Shown here in pieces: positions 47,598 to 58,858 of a stretch of 64,000 bases of DNA. The position numbers were made by a program, and so were the translations under genes. Under the pieces are notes generated by a model, which worked only from the letters and a program-made list of their open reading frames with translations, did no database searches and was not told where the DNA came from. Each line of letters begins with the position of its first letter. The first letter of the stretch is position 1. Origin of the DNA: Microbulbifer guangxiensis (GTDB taxonomy: Bacteria; Pseudomonadota; Gammaproteobacteria; Pseudomonadales; Cellvibrionaceae). The stretch lies in the NCBI RefSeq assembly GCF_021729075.1, contig NZ_JAJSAQ010000007.1, forward strand, positions 161,424 to 225,423, in the 5' to 3' direction.

Positions 47598-50216
47598 ATG
47601 GCATCGACAAAGCGCAGACGCTCACGGGCGTCCCGACCAGGAAGACTGCATCGCTGGATGGTGAGGCTCGGCCTCCTGGCGCTGGTAGGTGCGCTGGCCC
47701 TTGTCGCTTATATGGTTTACCTCGACGTGCAGTTGCGTGAACGGCTCGACAGCCGCCAGTACCAGCTGCCGGCGCGGGTGTACGCCCGTCCGCTGGTTCT
47801 GCGCGAGGGCATGGTGATGCGTCCCGATGAACTGGAGGCTGAGTTTTCCGCCCTCAATTACCGGGCAAGACAGACCCTGACCGAGCCCGGCCAGTGGACC
47901 CGGGCCGGTATGGACTACCGGGTGTGGCGCCGGGACTTCGTGCATGCCGATGGCCGTGAACCCGCCGAAGTGGTCAGTTTCCGCCTGCGTAATGACGAAC
48001 TGAGCAACCTGCGTGGAGAAAACGGGGAGGCGCTGCGCGAATTCCGCCTCGACGCAGCGCCGATCGGCACGCTGCTCGGTGGTGGTGACGACCGCAACCC
48101 GGTGCGCTTCGCCGACATCCCGCCGCTGCTCGCCAACACCCTGATTGCCGTCGAGGACCAGGATTTTCTTCATCATTTCGGCGTCTCTCCCCGGGGCATC
48201 GCCCGGGCCATGGTTGCCAACCTGCGTGCCGGTGGAGTGGTCCAGGGCGGCTCCACCATCACCCAGCAGCTGGTGAAGAACATCTTCTTCGACCACAAGC
48301 CCAGCCTCTGGCGCAAGTTCAATGAGGCACTGATGGCGGTGCTGATGGAACTGCATTACGACAAGCCGTATATCCTTCAGGAATACATCAACGAGGTGTG
48401 GCTGGGGCAGCAGGGCAGCCGGGCGATCTACGGCTTCGGGCTGGCCTCGGAATTTTATTTCCAGAAGCCCCTCGATACGCTCGAACCCCACGAGATTGCA
48501 CTGCTGGTTGGCCTGGCCAAGGGGGCCTCTTATTACAACCCGTGGCGTAATCCGGAGCGTGCCCTGGAGCGGCGCAATGTGGTGCTTGACGTGATGCAGG
48601 AGCAGCAGCTGATCAGCGCCGAGCAACATGATCGCTACCGGGCCATGCCCCTTGGCGTGGCCAGTGTGGCCGGTGCCGCGCAGAACCCCTATCCGGCTTT
48701 CACCGAGCGGCTGCTGCAGGAGCTGCGACCGTATTATTCCTATGAAGAATTGCGGACGGCGGGGCTGCGTATCTACACCTCCCTGGCGCCGTCAGTGCAG
48801 AAGCTGGTCGAGGATGCAGTCAGCAGTCGCGCCGAGCAACTGGAGAAAGACCGCGGTATCCAGGCCGACTCCCTGCAGGCAGCGACCGTGGTGGTGGACA
48901 ACGAAACCGGTAACGTACTGGCGATGGTGGGAGACCGCCGTCCCAGTTACCCGGGCTTCAACCGGGCCCTGGAGGCGCGCCGGCAAGTGGGCTCCCTGAT
49001 CAAGCCGGCGGTGTTCCTGACGGCGCTGGAGCGGCCGCACCAGTACAACCTGGCCACGCTGATCGAGGATGCCCCGATCCGTGTCGAGGCACCGGACGGC
49101 CAGGTCTGGATGCCGTCCAACTTCGGCAACGAGAGTCACGGGCCCACCCCCCTGTATCTCGCCCTGGCAAAGTCCTACAACCAGGCCACGGCGCGACTCG
49201 GGCTCGAGCTGGGCATCGAAAATGTCCGCCAGACCATCCGTCGCCTCGGCGTGCAGGCCGACCTGCCGCGGGTGCCGTCACTGTTCCTGGGGGCGGTGGA
49301 GCTGACCCCGTTTGAAGTGGCAGGCATGTACCAGACCTTTGCCAATGGCGGTGAGGATGTGGAGCTGCGCACCCTGCTCGCGGTGTCCGACGCTGACGGT
49401 GGCCAGGTGCAGGCGTTCCGTCGCAAGGCCGATCGCAACGTGGACGCCGTGCCGGCTTTTCTGCTGCGTTACGGCCTCGAGGAGGTCATGCGCGAAGGCA
49501 CCGGTAAAAGTGCCATGCGCAGCCTGCCCGGCAGCGTGGCGTTCGCCGGTAAGACCGGGACCACCAATGATTACCGGGACAGCTGGTTTGCCGGTTTTTC
49601 CCCGGATGTCACTGCGGTCGTCTGGCTGGGACGCGATGACAACGACCGGACCAGCCTGACCGGTGCTACCGGTGCCCTCACGATCTGGACCGACATCATG
49701 CGCAAGCTGCCCCACCGCCACGGGCGGGTGGCAGCGCCCCGCGGGGTCGAGTACAAGACGGTGAACGACCGTGGCGAGTACATGGATCCCCGTTACTGCG
49801 AGGGCGGACGCAATATGCCGTTCTCCTACGAGACCAGGCTCGAGCCCGCTCCCGAATGTGCCGGGCGCGATCGCTTCCGCTGGTTCCGGGATTTCTTTGG
49901 CGATGATCGCGATCAGTCCGAGGAAGCGGCGCCGGTTGAGGAAATGACCCCCGGTTGGGGTGTGGATCCCCGGGAACAGCAGCGGCAGGAAGAGCGCGAG
50001 CGGCAGTTGCAGGAGCAGTTGCGCCGGGACGACGAAGCCCAGCAGCCGCGCGAGTTCGAACAGGCGCCGCTCTTCGAGGAAGAGCCGCAACAGTTCGAGG
50101 AGGAGCCGCTGCAGCTGCCCCGCGGTGAGGAACGGCCGTTACCTCAACAGGAGGACGACACCGGCGTGCCGGTAGAGGAGGCTGAGCCCTGGTCGGAGGA
50201 GGACCAGTGGCCCTGA
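47598..50216 (+). CDS. mrcB: Penicillin-binding protein 1B
   Basis: Bifunctional peptidoglycan synthase of 872 residues. A short cytoplasmic basic stretch, one membrane helix (LGLLALVGALALVAYMVYL), UB2H-like region, then GT51 glycosyltransferase (AVEDQDFLHHFGVSPRGIARA, GGSTITQQLVKN) and transpeptidase with the catalytic SxxK in RQVGSLIKPAVFL, SYN in ALAKSYNQAT, and KTGTT in FAGKTGTTNDYRDSW. The last ~100 residues are a Glu/Gln/Pro-rich tail absent from E. coli PBP1B. ATG start at 47598; a TTG eight codons earlier is less likely. Confidence 0.95.
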   Translation: MASTKRRRSRASRPGRLHRWMVRLGLLALVGALALVAYMVYLDVQLRERLDSRQYQLPARVYARPLVLREGMVMRPDELEAEFSALNYRARQTLTEPGQWTRAGMDYRVWRRDFVHADGREPAEVVSFRLRNDELSNLRGENGEALREFRLDAAPIGTLLGGGDDRNPVRFADIPPLLANTLIAVEDQDFLHHFGVSPRGIARAMVANLRAGGVVQGGSTITQQLVKNIFFDHKPSLWRKFNEALMAVLMELHYDKPYILQEYINEVWLGQQGSRAIYGFGLASEFYFQKPLDTLEPHEIALLVGLAKGASYYNPWRNPERALERRNVVLDVMQEQQLISAEQHDRYRAMPLGVASVAGAAQNPYPAFTERLLQELRPYYSYEELRTAGLRIYTSLAPSVQKLVEDAVSSRAEQLEKDRGIQADSLQAATVVVDNETGNVLAMVGDRRPSYPGFNRALEARRQVGSLIKPAVFLTALERPHQYNLATLIEDAPIRVEAPDGQVWMPSNFGNESHGPTPLYLALAKSYNQATARLGLELGIENVRQTIRRLGVQADLPRVPSLFLGAVELTPFEVAGMYQTFANGGEDVELRTLLAVSDADGGQVQAFRRKADRNVDAVPAFLLRYGLEEVMREGTGKSAMRSLPGSVAFAGKTGTTNDYRDSWFAGFSPDVTAVVWLGRDDNDRTSLTGATGALTIWTDIMRKLPHRHGRVAAPRGVEYKTVNDRGEYMDPRYCEGGRNMPFSYETRLEPAPECAGRDRFRWFRDFFGDDRDQSEEAAPVEEMTPGWGVDPREQQRQEERERQLQEQLRRDDEAQQPREFEQAPLFEEEPQQFEEEPLQLPRGEERPLPQQEDDTGVPVEEAEPWSEEDQWP

Positions 50217-50226
50217 ACGGAATCAG

Positions 50227-50272
50227 GGTTGGACGCGCCCCATGACGTCACTGGTAACGGGGCGGACCAACC
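50227..50272. terminator. Hairpin between convergent mrcB and hemB
   Basis: Outer arms GGTTGG (50227-50232) and CCAACC (50267-50272), inner arms CGCCCC (50236-50241) and GGGGCG (50259-50264), loop of 17 bases. It fills most of the 60-base gap between convergent genes. No clear T run, so termination in both directions is inferred from the position. Confidence 0.5.
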
Positions 50273-50276
50273 GCGA

Positions 50277-51377
<1,101 letters not shown>

Positions 51378-51379
51378 TC

Positions 51380-51775
51380 ATGACTGTCGCCTTCTGGTGC
51401 CTGCTGGCTGCCGCCATCATGCCTTATCTCTTCACCCTTACCGCCAAATTCACCGGGGAGGGTCGTTACGACAACCGCGCCCCGAGAGCTTACCTGGAAT
51501 CGCAGAGGGGGCTCGCCCAGCGGGCCGACTGGGCCCAGCGGAACAGTTTCGAGGCACTGCCGATCTTTGTCGCTGCGGTACTGGCCGGAGCGGTCAGCGG
51601 TGTGCCAGACCAGTGGCTGGCGATGCTGGCGCTGGGTTTTATTGCCTTCCGTGTGCTCTATGGGGTCTGTTACCTGAAAGACTGGGCCGGTGCCCGCTCA
51701 CTGATGTGGAGCGGGGGTTACCTGTGCTGCCTGGTTCTTCTGGTCCAGGCAGCACTGGCCTCATCTCAGGGCTGA
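51380..51775 (+). CDS. MAPEG family membrane protein
   Basis: A 131-residue protein with four hydrophobic segments, member of the MAPEG superfamily (eicosanoid/glutathione metabolism proteins, bacterial roles poorly known). The ESQRGLAQRADWAQRNSFEALPIFVAAVL stretch carries the conserved Arg-Asn...E/A-F-E motif of the family. Start at 51380 ATG. Convergent with hemL, divergent from hemB. Confidence 0.88.
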   Translation: MTVAFWCLLAAAIMPYLFTLTAKFTGEGRYDNRAPRAYLESQRGLAQRADWAQRNSFEALPIFVAAVLAGAVSGVPDQWLAMLALGFIAFRVLYGVCYLKDWAGARSLMWSGGYLCCLVLLVQAALASSQG

Positions 51776-51795
51776 GAGCTCTCTGGGGCAGGGGT

Positions 51796-53079
51796 TCAGC
51801 CGAGCTGGGCGAACACCTTTTTCGCCGCGGCGATGGTGGCGTCGATGTCCTCGTCGCTGTGGGCTGCGGACATGAATCCGGCCTCGTAGGATGCCGGGGC
51901 GAAGTAGATGCCCTCGTCCAGCATGCCGTGGAAGAAGCGATTGAAGCGCTCATTGTTGCAGGCCATCACCTGCTGGTAGTTGCTGACCTCCGGCTCATCG
52001 GTGAAGAAAAAACCGAACATGCTGCCAGCGCTGTTGGCGGTCAGGGGGACACCGGCTTCACGAGCCGCGGACAGAATACCCTGGACCAGTTTTTCGGTTT
52101 TTTCAGCCAGGCGGTCATAGAAGCCGGGCTCCTGTACCAGCCGCAGGGTTTCCAGCCCCGCCACCATGCCCACCGGGTTACCGGACAGGGTGCCCGCCTG
52201 GTAGATAGGGCCGGTGGGGGCGATCTGCTCCATATACTGGCGTTTGCCGCCGAAGGCACCCACCGGCATACCGCCGCCGATCACCTTACCCAGCGTGGTG
52301 ATGTCGGCCTCGATGCCGTAATGGCCCTGGGCGCCGGTCAGGCTCACACGGAATCCGGACATCACCTCGTCGAGGATCAGAAGCGCGCCGTGGGCATCGC
52401 ACACCTCGCGCAGGGTTTCCAAGAATCCCGGCACCGGCGGAATGCAGTTCATGTTGCCGGCCACGGGCTCGACGATGATGCAGGCAATCTGGTCCCCCAT
52501 CTTGTCGAAGCACTCCCGCACTGAGTCGGCGTCGTTGTAGGCGAGGGTGATGGTGTGATCTGCCAGGGAGGCCGGCACCCCGGGGGAGGAGGGCACGCCC
52601 ATGGTCAGGGCGCCGGAGCCGGCCTTGACCAGCAGCGAATCCGAGTGGCCGTGGTAGCAGCCCTCGAACTTGACGATCTTGTCACGGCTGGTCGCGCCGC
52701 GGGCGAGCCGGATGGCACTCATGGTGGCTTCGGTGCCGGAGTTGACGAAGCGCACCAGGTCCATGTTGGGCCAGATACGGCACAGCTCCTCGGCCAGCTC
52801 TGTCTCCAGTTCCGTCGGGGCGCCGAAGCTGAGGCCGGACTGGGCCTGCTCGACTACAGCCTCGATCACGTCCGGGTGGGCGTGGCCGAGCACCATGGGG
52901 CCCCAGGACTGCACATAGTCGATATAGCGTTTGCCATCGGCGTCAAAAAGGTAGGCTCCTTCGGCGCGATCGATGAACAGGGGCGTACCACCGACGGCGC
53001 GGAAGGCGCGCACCGGAGAATTGACGCCGCCGGGAATGTATTGCTGGGCATCGGAAAAGAGTTGCTCGGATTTGCTCAT
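51796..53079 (-). CDS. hemL: Glutamate-1-semialdehyde 2,1-aminomutase HemL
   Basis: Makes ALA from glutamate-1-semialdehyde in the C5 haem route. It has 427 residues. [59 protein letters not shown], and [22 protein letters not shown] with the PLP lysine (TTLGK). Near hemB and hemJ. In Pseudomonas it follows thiD-thiE; here the ThiD-like gene precedes it and thiE is absent. Confidence 0.97.
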   Translation of the reverse strand: MSKSEQLFSDAQQYIPGGVNSPVRAFRAVGGTPLFIDRAEGAYLFDADGKRYIDYVQSWGPMVLGHAHPDVIEAVVEQAQSGLSFGAPTELETELAEELCRIWPNMDLVRFVNSGTEATMSAIRLARGATSRDKIVKFEGCYHGHSDSLLVKAGSGALTMGVPSSPGVPASLADHTITLAYNDADSVRECFDKMGDQIACIIVEPVAGNMNCIPPVPGFLETLREVCDAHGALLILDEVMSGFRVSLTGAQGHYGIEADITTLGKVIGGGMPVGAFGGKRQYMEQIAPTGPIYQAGTLSGNPVGMVAGLETLRLVQEPGFYDRLAEKTEKLVQGILSAAREAGVPLTANSAGSMFGFFFTDEPEVSNYQQVMACNNERFNRFFHGMLDEGIYFAPASYEAGFMSAAHSDEDIDATIAAAKKVFAQLG

Positions 53080-53162
53080 AGACTTGTGGCGTGCTTGGGA
53101 ATTTGGCCGGCTATTATCCAGTCCGGCTGCGGTGGGGACAATGGCACCGGGACAGCGGTGGT

Positions 53163-53948
53163 TCAGCGGCGAGCCCAGAACAGGCGGTTGGGGATCGGGC
53201 GCCCCATGCCCAGCCGGCGGCTGTCAGCAATGGCGCTCCAGGTGAATTGCTGGCTGCGGGCCACAGCCTCGATAACCGTCAGCCCGTGGGCGATATGGCA
53301 GGCGATGGCGGTCGCCAGGGTCCCGCAAACCCCATAAGCGGCAGGTTGCAGGCGTTGCCAGTGAAACTGCCGGATCAGGCCGCGTTCGTCGTACAGGCGG
53401 TTTTCCAGCTGCTGCTCGCAGGGTACACCGGTCAGTAACAGGTAGCGGCAGCCGCTTTCCAGCAGTTCCTGGGCCTGGGCATCCAGCACATCGGCCTCAA
53501 CGGCCATGGCGCGGGCCTCGCGGCGATTGGGGCAGGCCATGGTGGCGTAGGGCAGCAGCAGGGAGCTCATGGCCTCCCACAGCGGAGGTGCCAGCATGCT
53601 CTGCTTGTCGGCCAGGGTCGCATCCGGATCGATTATCACGGGGATGTTCGGGTAATCCCGCAGCACACTGTGCAGCGCCCGGACGTTTTCCACCGAACCG
53701 AGATAGCCCACCTTGATGGCGGCGACCGGCATATCCTCCAGCACCGCCCGGGCCTGCTCGACCAGCAGCGAGTCGTCCACCGGCGCCACACCCATCAGCT
53801 CTCCGGTATCGCCGACACTGATGGCCGAGACAACGGATGTGCAGTGGCATCCCAGGCTGACGGCGGTTTCAGTATCGGCGGTAATCCCGGCACTGCCGCT
53901 GGGATCGTGGTGAGTGACGGTAAGGACGATGGGCTGGCGTGTATCCAT
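53163..53948 (-). CDS. ThiD-like hydroxymethylpyrimidine (phosphate) kinase, divergent
   Basis: A 261-residue member of the ThiD/ribokinase superfamily. Family landmarks: [45 protein letters not shown] where classical ThiD has DPVMVAKSG, and [11 protein letters not shown] where it has TPNLPEA. The usual catalytic GTGCT motif is GVCGT here (206-210), with Gly where the catalytic Cys normally lies. ATG at 53948 is preferred over an upstream TTG. Synteny with hemL argues for a thiamine role, but the altered motif leaves activity open. Confidence 0.8.
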   Translation of the reverse strand: MDTRQPIVLTVTHHDPSGSAGITADTETAVSLGCHCTSVVSAISVGDTGELMGVAPVDDSLLVEQARAVLEDMPVAAIKVGYLGSVENVRALHSVLRDYPNIPVIIDPDATLADKQSMLAPPLWEAMSSLLLPYATMACPNRREARAMAVEADVLDAQAQELLESGCRYLLLTGVPCEQQLENRLYDERGLIRQFHWQRLQPAAYGVCGTLATAIACHIAHGLTVIEAVARSQQFTWSAIADSRRLGMGRPIPNRLFWARR

Positions 53949-54118
53949 GGGCAATAGGCAGGGTCACGAGCTGCGGTTGAGGGCCCCTACATTCTAGTTG
54001 CGGCAAACGGCCGCCCCGAGATTTCTTGCGCCACTTTGTCCCCTGTACCCGGGGGCTGCTGCCCAACCGGTTCCGGCTGTGTCCACGCACCCGGAATCCC
54101 ACCGGGCGCGCGGGCAGA

Positions 54119-54541
54119 TCAGAATGGCCGCACCACCGCCAGAATCATGATGGCCACCAGGGCAATGACCGGCAGTTCATTGAAAATGCGGAAAAAGCGC
54201 GGGCTGCGGTTGATGGTGCCGGCGGCGAACTTCCGCACGTAGGCACCACACACGTGGTGATAGCCGATCAGCAGCACCACGAAAAACAGTTTCGCATGCA
54301 TCCAGCCGGAGCTCATGTAGTAGGACGGGTTGAAGGAAATGAGCCAGATGCCGAGGGCGATCACGGCGATCATCGACGGCAGCGCGATCCCCCGGTACAG
54401 GCGGCGCTCCATGGTGCAGAAGCGGTCGCGGCTTAGTTTGTCTTCAGCCTCGGCATGATAGACGAACAGGCGCGGCAGGTAGAAAAGTGCGGCAAACCAG
54501 GTTACCACGGCCATCAGGTGAAACGCTTTGACCCAGAGCAT
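54119..54541 (-). CDS. hemJ: Protoporphyrinogen oxidase HemJ
   Basis: Membrane enzyme that oxidises protoporphyrinogen IX, replacing HemG/HemY. It has 140 residues and four hydrophobic segments. The N-terminal LWVKAFHLMAVVTWFAALFYLPRLFVYHAEA carries the conserved His. ERRLYRGIALPSM and GWMHAKLFFVVLLIGYHH are family segments. Completes, with hemB and hemL, the third haem gene here. Upstream lies the CLC gene. Confidence 0.9.
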   Translation of the reverse strand: MLWVKAFHLMAVVTWFAALFYLPRLFVYHAEAEDKLSRDRFCTMERRLYRGIALPSMIAVIALGIWLISFNPSYYMSSGWMHAKLFFVVLLIGYHHVCGAYVRKFAAGTINRSPRFFRIFNELPVIALVAIMILAVVRPF

Positions 54542-54582
54542 TGGGCTCCCTCCCGTGAAAAATGTCGAATGAACGATGGTTT

Positions 54583-56391
54583 TTATTGGCGATAAAAATT
54601 ATCGATATGCTGCGGCAGGATAATACCGGCGACATGGTTGTCCAGCACCCCGGTCAGCCCGCGGTGGACATACAAGGCGCCGGCGCCACTCTTCTCGAGC
54701 TTGTTTTGTGCCTCCAGCAGGGTCGCGCGCCAATTCAACGCTGCCAGCGGGTGGCGCTCACCGGGCAGTTTCAGCAGATCGATGGGATCGCCCGCACCCT
54801 CATCCTTGCTCTCGCGGTTCTGCTTGCGGGCCTCTTCGAGACGCTGCAGAAAGCTGGCCAGGTCCGCAGCGCGCAGCAGTTGCGGTGCCGGTTCTTCCGG
54901 CAGGTCGATCACGATCCAGTGCGGGCCCGGCGCAATCAGGCGCGCGGCCTCAGCCTCACTCAGCTTCTGCGGGGCAATCGAGAAGCGTCGCTCCATAACG
55001 CTGGCAACTCCCACCCGGCTCAACATCTGCTGCCTCCAGCTGGGGGTGCCGCTCTTGTCCAGGGAGCGCAGTGTCTCCTGGAAGATACCTTCGGTGGCAA
55101 AGAAGTTCCGGCTGACCAGACAGGCCACGACGATCATCAGCATACCGGGAAAGAGGACATTTGGATTGTAGGTAAGCTCGAGGATGGCAAGCAGCGCCGC
55201 CAGGGGCGAGTTCAGCAGTGCTGCCATCATCGCCGCCATACCCACCATGGCATAAAAACCGGGACTGGCCGTGCCCTCGCCCAGCCAGAGGTTGGTCAGG
55301 CCGCCGGCGATGCCGCCGAGGCAGGCCCCCAGGAACAGGCTGGGGCCGATCACGCCACCGGGAATCCCCAGGCTGCTGGCCAGCAGCGTGGTGGCGAACT
55401 TTGCCACCACGATGATCACCAGCACAGTCAGGGCCAGCTCACCGAGAATCGCTTTTTCCAGGGTGTCATAACCGGCGCCCAGTACCTCCGGTACCCAGAT
55501 GGCGACCGTGCCGGTGAACACGCCGGCGATGAGGAAGCGCACGGCGGGGGACTTTCGCTGTACCGGCGCCAGCCGACGCTGGATGTGGATAAAAATCCCC
55601 GCGAGGCTTCCGATCACAATGGCGAAGAAAAACAGAACCGGCATCTCTGCCAGGGAATTCAGTTGAATGGCGGGTACCGTAAACGCCGGTTCACTGCCGA
55701 AGACCAGTTGGGTGACCGCGCTGCCGATCACCGCGGCCAGGATTACCGGCAGGAAGCCGACCACGGAGTACTCCAGCATGACCACCTCCATGGCAAATAC
55801 CACGCCGGCCAGCGGTGTGTTGAACGAGGCAGCAATGGCGGCAGCGACGCCGCATCCCAGCAGGTTGCGCACCGAGTTGTTGGGCAGCTTGAGCTGGCGG
55901 GCCAACAGGCTGCCGCTGGCGGCACCCAGGTGCACGGCAGGGCCCTCACGGCCCACGGACTGGCCACTGAGCAGGGCCACCGAGCCGGCCAGGAACTGCA
56001 GCACGGCATTGGAGGCGGGCATCTGTGCCTGGTGATTGTGCAGCCGGTCCAGCACATGCACGATACCGGTATGTCGCCGACTGGGTTTCAGCAGGTGGTA
56101 CATGGCGGCCAGCGCCAGCGCCCCCAGCACCGGCAGCGCGAAGCGCCAGATCTGTGGCAGTGCCTCAAACTGGTCCGGCATCGGCAGATAGAGACGCGAG
56201 GGGGATTCGCTCAGCAGCCGAAATCCGACCGTGACCAGCCCCGCGGCGATACCTGTGAGCAGTGCCATGGCCAGCAGTGGTGCCAGGGCGTCCTGGGCGG
56301 AAAGTTGCAGGCGCAGTTTTTCCAGCCCGCGCTCATGGCGCAGCCATCGCAGGGCTGGTCTCTTGTCGCGGGAGTCTGGGGCTGGCTTCAA
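54583..56391 (-). CDS. CLC family chloride channel/transporter with CBS-like tail
   Basis: A 602-residue CLC protein with about ten hydrophobic segments, then a cytoplasmic tail of about 170 residues that likely carries CBS domains. The gating Glu is kept (Glu149 in [13 protein letters not shown]). The region around [17 protein letters not shown] has Glu202 followed by Val203, where ClC-ec1-type antiporters have Glu at the second position (proton path) and the animal channels have Val. The ClC-ec1 Tyr445 position reads Pro. So chloride channel-like behaviour is possible. Divergent from argC; follows no obvious partner. Confidence 0.88.
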   Translation of the reverse strand: MKPAPDSRDKRPALRWLRHERGLEKLRLQLSAQDALAPLLAMALLTGIAAGLVTVGFRLLSESPSRLYLPMPDQFEALPQIWRFALPVLGALALAAMYHLLKPSRRHTGIVHVLDRLHNHQAQMPASNAVLQFLAGSVALLSGQSVGREGPAVHLGAASGSLLARQLKLPNNSVRNLLGCGVAAAIAASFNTPLAGVVFAMEVVMLEYSVVGFLPVILAAVIGSAVTQLVFGSEPAFTVPAIQLNSLAEMPVLFFFAIVIGSLAGIFIHIQRRLAPVQRKSPAVRFLIAGVFTGTVAIWVPEVLGAGYDTLEKAILGELALTVLVIIVVAKFATTLLASSLGIPGGVIGPSLFLGACLGGIAGGLTNLWLGEGTASPGFYAMVGMAAMMAALLNSPLAALLAILELTYNPNVLFPGMLMIVVACLVSRNFFATEGIFQETLRSLDKSGTPSWRQQMLSRVGVASVMERRFSIAPQKLSEAEAARLIAPGPHWIVIDLPEEPAPQLLRAADLASFLQRLEEARKQNRESKDEGAGDPIDLLKLPGERHPLAALNWRATLLEAQNKLEKSGAGALYVHRGLTGVLDNHVAGIILPQHIDNFYRQ

Positions 56392-56504
56392 GGCTCGTCC
56401 TGTTAAATGGCTGGGATGTGGTAGAGTGCTGCGCGTATTTTATCCGGATGGGCCCCAGAGGGCCTATCTGGCTGGGTTCAATGAGCACAGGAGTGACCGT
56501 CAGG

Positions 56505-57551
56505 GTGATCAAGGTAGCAATTGTCGGGGGTACCGGCTACACGGGGGTGGAACTGCTGCGCCTGCTGTGCGGGCATCCGCAGGTGGAGATCGAGGCGATC
56601 ACCTCGCGGACCCTGGCCGGTACCCCGGTGGCAGAGCTGTTCCCGAGCCTGCGTGGCCACAGTGAACTGGCGTTCAGCGAGCCGGATGTTGAGGTGCTCG
56701 CCCGCGCAGACCTGGTGTTCTTCGCCACCCCCCATGGGGTTGCCCAGGCCCAGGTGCCTGAACTGATCAGTCGCGGAGTGCGGGTGATCGACCTGTCAGC
56801 AGACTTTCGCATCAAGGATGTCCCCGCCTGGGAGCGCTGGTACGGGCAACTGCACGCAGCCCCCGCGCTCGCCGCTGAATCGGTGTATGGGCTGCCGGAG
56901 GTGCACCGGCAGGCGATTGCCGGGGCACAGCTGGTGGCCTGCCCGGGCTGTTACCCGACGGCCATCCAGCTGGGCTGGATTCCACTGCTCGAGGCTGACG
57001 CCGTCGAACCCACCGGGCTGATTGCCAATGCCGCCAGCGGCGCCAGTGGCGCCGGTCGCCAGGGCAAGACCGAATTGCTGTTCGCCGAAAACAGTGACAA
57101 CTTCCGCGCTTACGCGGCCAGCGGCCATCGGCACCTGCCAGAGATCGAGCAGGGCTTGCGCATGGTCCAGCCGCAGGACAGCGATCCGGCAACGCTGACC
57201 TTTGTGCCGCATCTGCTGCCGATGGTGCGCGGTATTCACGCCACACTGTATGCCCGTCTGCGACCGGGCCAGACGCTTGAGTCTGCCCAGGCCCTGTTCG
57301 AGGCCCGCTACCGGGACGAGCCGTTCGTGGACGTCATGTCGCCGCAGGGTCATCCGCAGACCCGCAGTGTGCGCGGGACCAATCTGTGCCGCATTTCGCT
57401 GCACCGCCCGCAGGATGGGGATACATTGGTGGTCCTGTCGGTAATTGATAACCTGGCCAAGGGCGCCTCGGCCCAGGCACTGCAGAACATGAACATAATG
57501 TTCGGCTGGCAGGAAACCCTTGGGCTGGAGAGCCCGGCCCTACTGCCTTAG
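56505..57551 (+). CDS. argC: N-acetyl-gamma-glutamyl-phosphate reductase ArgC
   Basis: Third step of arginine synthesis. It has 348 residues from GTG ([21 protein letters not shown]); in-frame ATG at 56481 and GTG at 56493 are alternatives. Catalytic Cys in [14 protein letters not shown] near residue 148, [13 protein letters not shown], and the terminal [16 protein letters not shown] are typical. The conserved start is preceded by AGGAG about 11 bases upstream. It precedes the DUF6776 gene. Confidence 0.95.
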   Translation: MIKVAIVGGTGYTGVELLRLLCGHPQVEIEAITSRTLAGTPVAELFPSLRGHSELAFSEPDVEVLARADLVFFATPHGVAQAQVPELISRGVRVIDLSADFRIKDVPAWERWYGQLHAAPALAAESVYGLPEVHRQAIAGAQLVACPGCYPTAIQLGWIPLLEADAVEPTGLIANAASGASGAGRQGKTELLFAENSDNFRAYAASGHRHLPEIEQGLRMVQPQDSDPATLTFVPHLLPMVRGIHATLYARLRPGQTLESAQALFEARYRDEPFVDVMSPQGHPQTRSVRGTNLCRISLHRPQDGDTLVVLSVIDNLAKGASAQALQNMNIMFGWQETLGLESPALLP

Positions 57552-57606
57552 AATCGGCAGCTTAATCCACACGATTTATCAGTTTAATCACGGCAACACG
57601 GAATTC

Positions 57607-58347
57607 ATGGCGCGCAAAGTCAAAGGCAGCAAGCAGTACCGCATGAAGGTGGTGCCCCACCGCCCGTTCTCTGGCGCCCTGTCGGTGCTGGGGGTGGCGC
57701 TGCTGGTGCTCGCCACCTCTGCGGCTGCCTATTTCGCCGGTCAGCACCATCTGCGCAGCAACCTGGATCGCAAGACCCTTGCCCATGAGCGCGCCCTGAA
57801 GGAGCTCGACAGACTGAAAAAGGAGAACGAGTCCCTGCGATTGCGAGCTACCACGGCAGAGCAGTCACTGGCCATCGGTGAGCAGGCCAGTGAGAAGGTG
57901 CGCACGGAGCTGGTGGAAAAAGAGAGCCGCATTGCGGAGCTTAAGCAGGAGATTTCTTTCTACCGGGGGCTGATGGCTCCGGCGGACGGCAGTGACGGTG
58001 TATCCATCGGCCGTTTCAGCATCTCGGAAATGGCCGATGGCCGCTACCAGTACAAGCTTCTGGTGCAGCAGTCGGCGACAAGACACAACGTGGTGACCGG
58101 TCAGGCGACCTTCACCGTGGTGGGCAGTCAGGATGGACAGCCAAAACGCTATCCCCTGAGTGCGCTCTCGCCCCAGGTGGACAGCGAATCGATCCCCCTA
58201 CGCTTCAAGTACTTTCAAAATATTGAAGGGGAGCTAAAGTTGCCCGAGGGTTTCGAGCCCGAGGGTGTGGAGTTGTCGCTGAAATCCGGCGGCCGCGGGG
58301 GATTCAATATCGAGCAGCGTTACGGCTGGCTGGTGCAGAAAAGCTAG
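57607..58347 (+). CDS. DUF6776 membrane-anchored coiled-coil protein
   Basis: A 246-residue protein of unknown function, best matching DUF6776-type proteins. Basic N-terminus, one membrane helix (SGALSVLGVALLVLATSAAAYFAG, residues ~21-44), then a coiled coil (~55-112, RALKELDRLKKENESLRLRA and VEKESRIAELKQEI), and a C-terminal globular domain with YQYKLLVQQSATRHNVVTG and GWLVQK end. Start at MARKVKGSKQYR; longer ORF overlaps argC and is rejected. It precedes the bactofilin gene, so a cytoskeletal or cell-wall link is possible. Confidence 0.75.
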   Translation: MARKVKGSKQYRMKVVPHRPFSGALSVLGVALLVLATSAAAYFAGQHHLRSNLDRKTLAHERALKELDRLKKENESLRLRATTAEQSLAIGEQASEKVRTELVEKESRIAELKQEISFYRGLMAPADGSDGVSIGRFSISEMADGRYQYKLLVQQSATRHNVVTGQATFTVVGSQDGQPKRYPLSALSPQVDSESIPLRFKYFQNIEGELKLPEGFEPEGVELSLKSGGRGGFNIEQRYGWLVQKS

Positions 58348-58383
58348 TCGGCCGGGGCTGGTAAACGAGGTTTTGAAAGACTT

Positions 58384-58824
58384 ATGTTGAGAAAAAAAGA
58401 GAAGGCTACTGTTATGGCGAGCTCCGGAAGCAACCACACAACACTGATCGCCCGCCAGACGGAGGTGACCGGTGACCTGCATTTTCGCGGCAACCTGGTG
58501 ATCGAGGGCAAAGTGAAAGGCAACGTCAGCGCCCACAGTGACAGTGACGCGCGCCTGCAGATCGTCGATGGCGGCGAAGTCGAGGGCGAGATCCGCGTTC
58601 CGCACGTGGTCATCAATGGCAACGTGAAAGGAGATGTCTATGCCGCCCGTCACCTGGAGCTGTCCTCCAAGGCGATGGTGGAAGGCAACGTGCACTACAA
58701 GCTGATCGAAATGGTGAAGGGTGCCCAGGTCAACGGTTCCCTGGTTTCCAATATCGACATCGACTCCACCGGTGAGACCCGCCTGCTGGAGCATGCCGAA
58801 GAGGCTGTCGCCGAAGTCGACTGA
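58384..58824 (+). CDS. Bactofilin (polymer-forming cytoskeletal protein)
   Basis: A 146-residue bactofilin. The central region is a right-handed beta-helix of repeated turns: IARQTEVTGDLHFRGNLVIEGKVKGNVSA, VEGEIRVPHVVINGNVKGDV and AMVEGNVHYKLIEMVKGAQVNGSL. Bactofilins polymerise without nucleotide and often organise M23 endopeptidases; an M23 gene lies 2.2 kb away (60645). Start at 58384, with 58414 as an alternative. Confidence 0.93.
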   Translation: MLRKKEKATVMASSGSNHTTLIARQTEVTGDLHFRGNLVIEGKVKGNVSAHSDSDARLQIVDGGEVEGEIRVPHVVINGNVKGDVYAARHLELSSKAMVEGNVHYKLIEMVKGAQVNGSLVSNIDIDSTGETRLLEHAEEAVAEVD

Positions 58825-58858
58825 TCCCTCCTGTCGGGGCCGCGACCGTCGGCTCCGA

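Noticed and set aside
54562..56406. 614-codon plus-strand ORF opposite the CLC gene
   Set aside because: It is antisense to a clear CLC gene, has low-complexity Gln/His-rich translation typical of a GC-rich shadow frame, and no ribosome site or family similarity.
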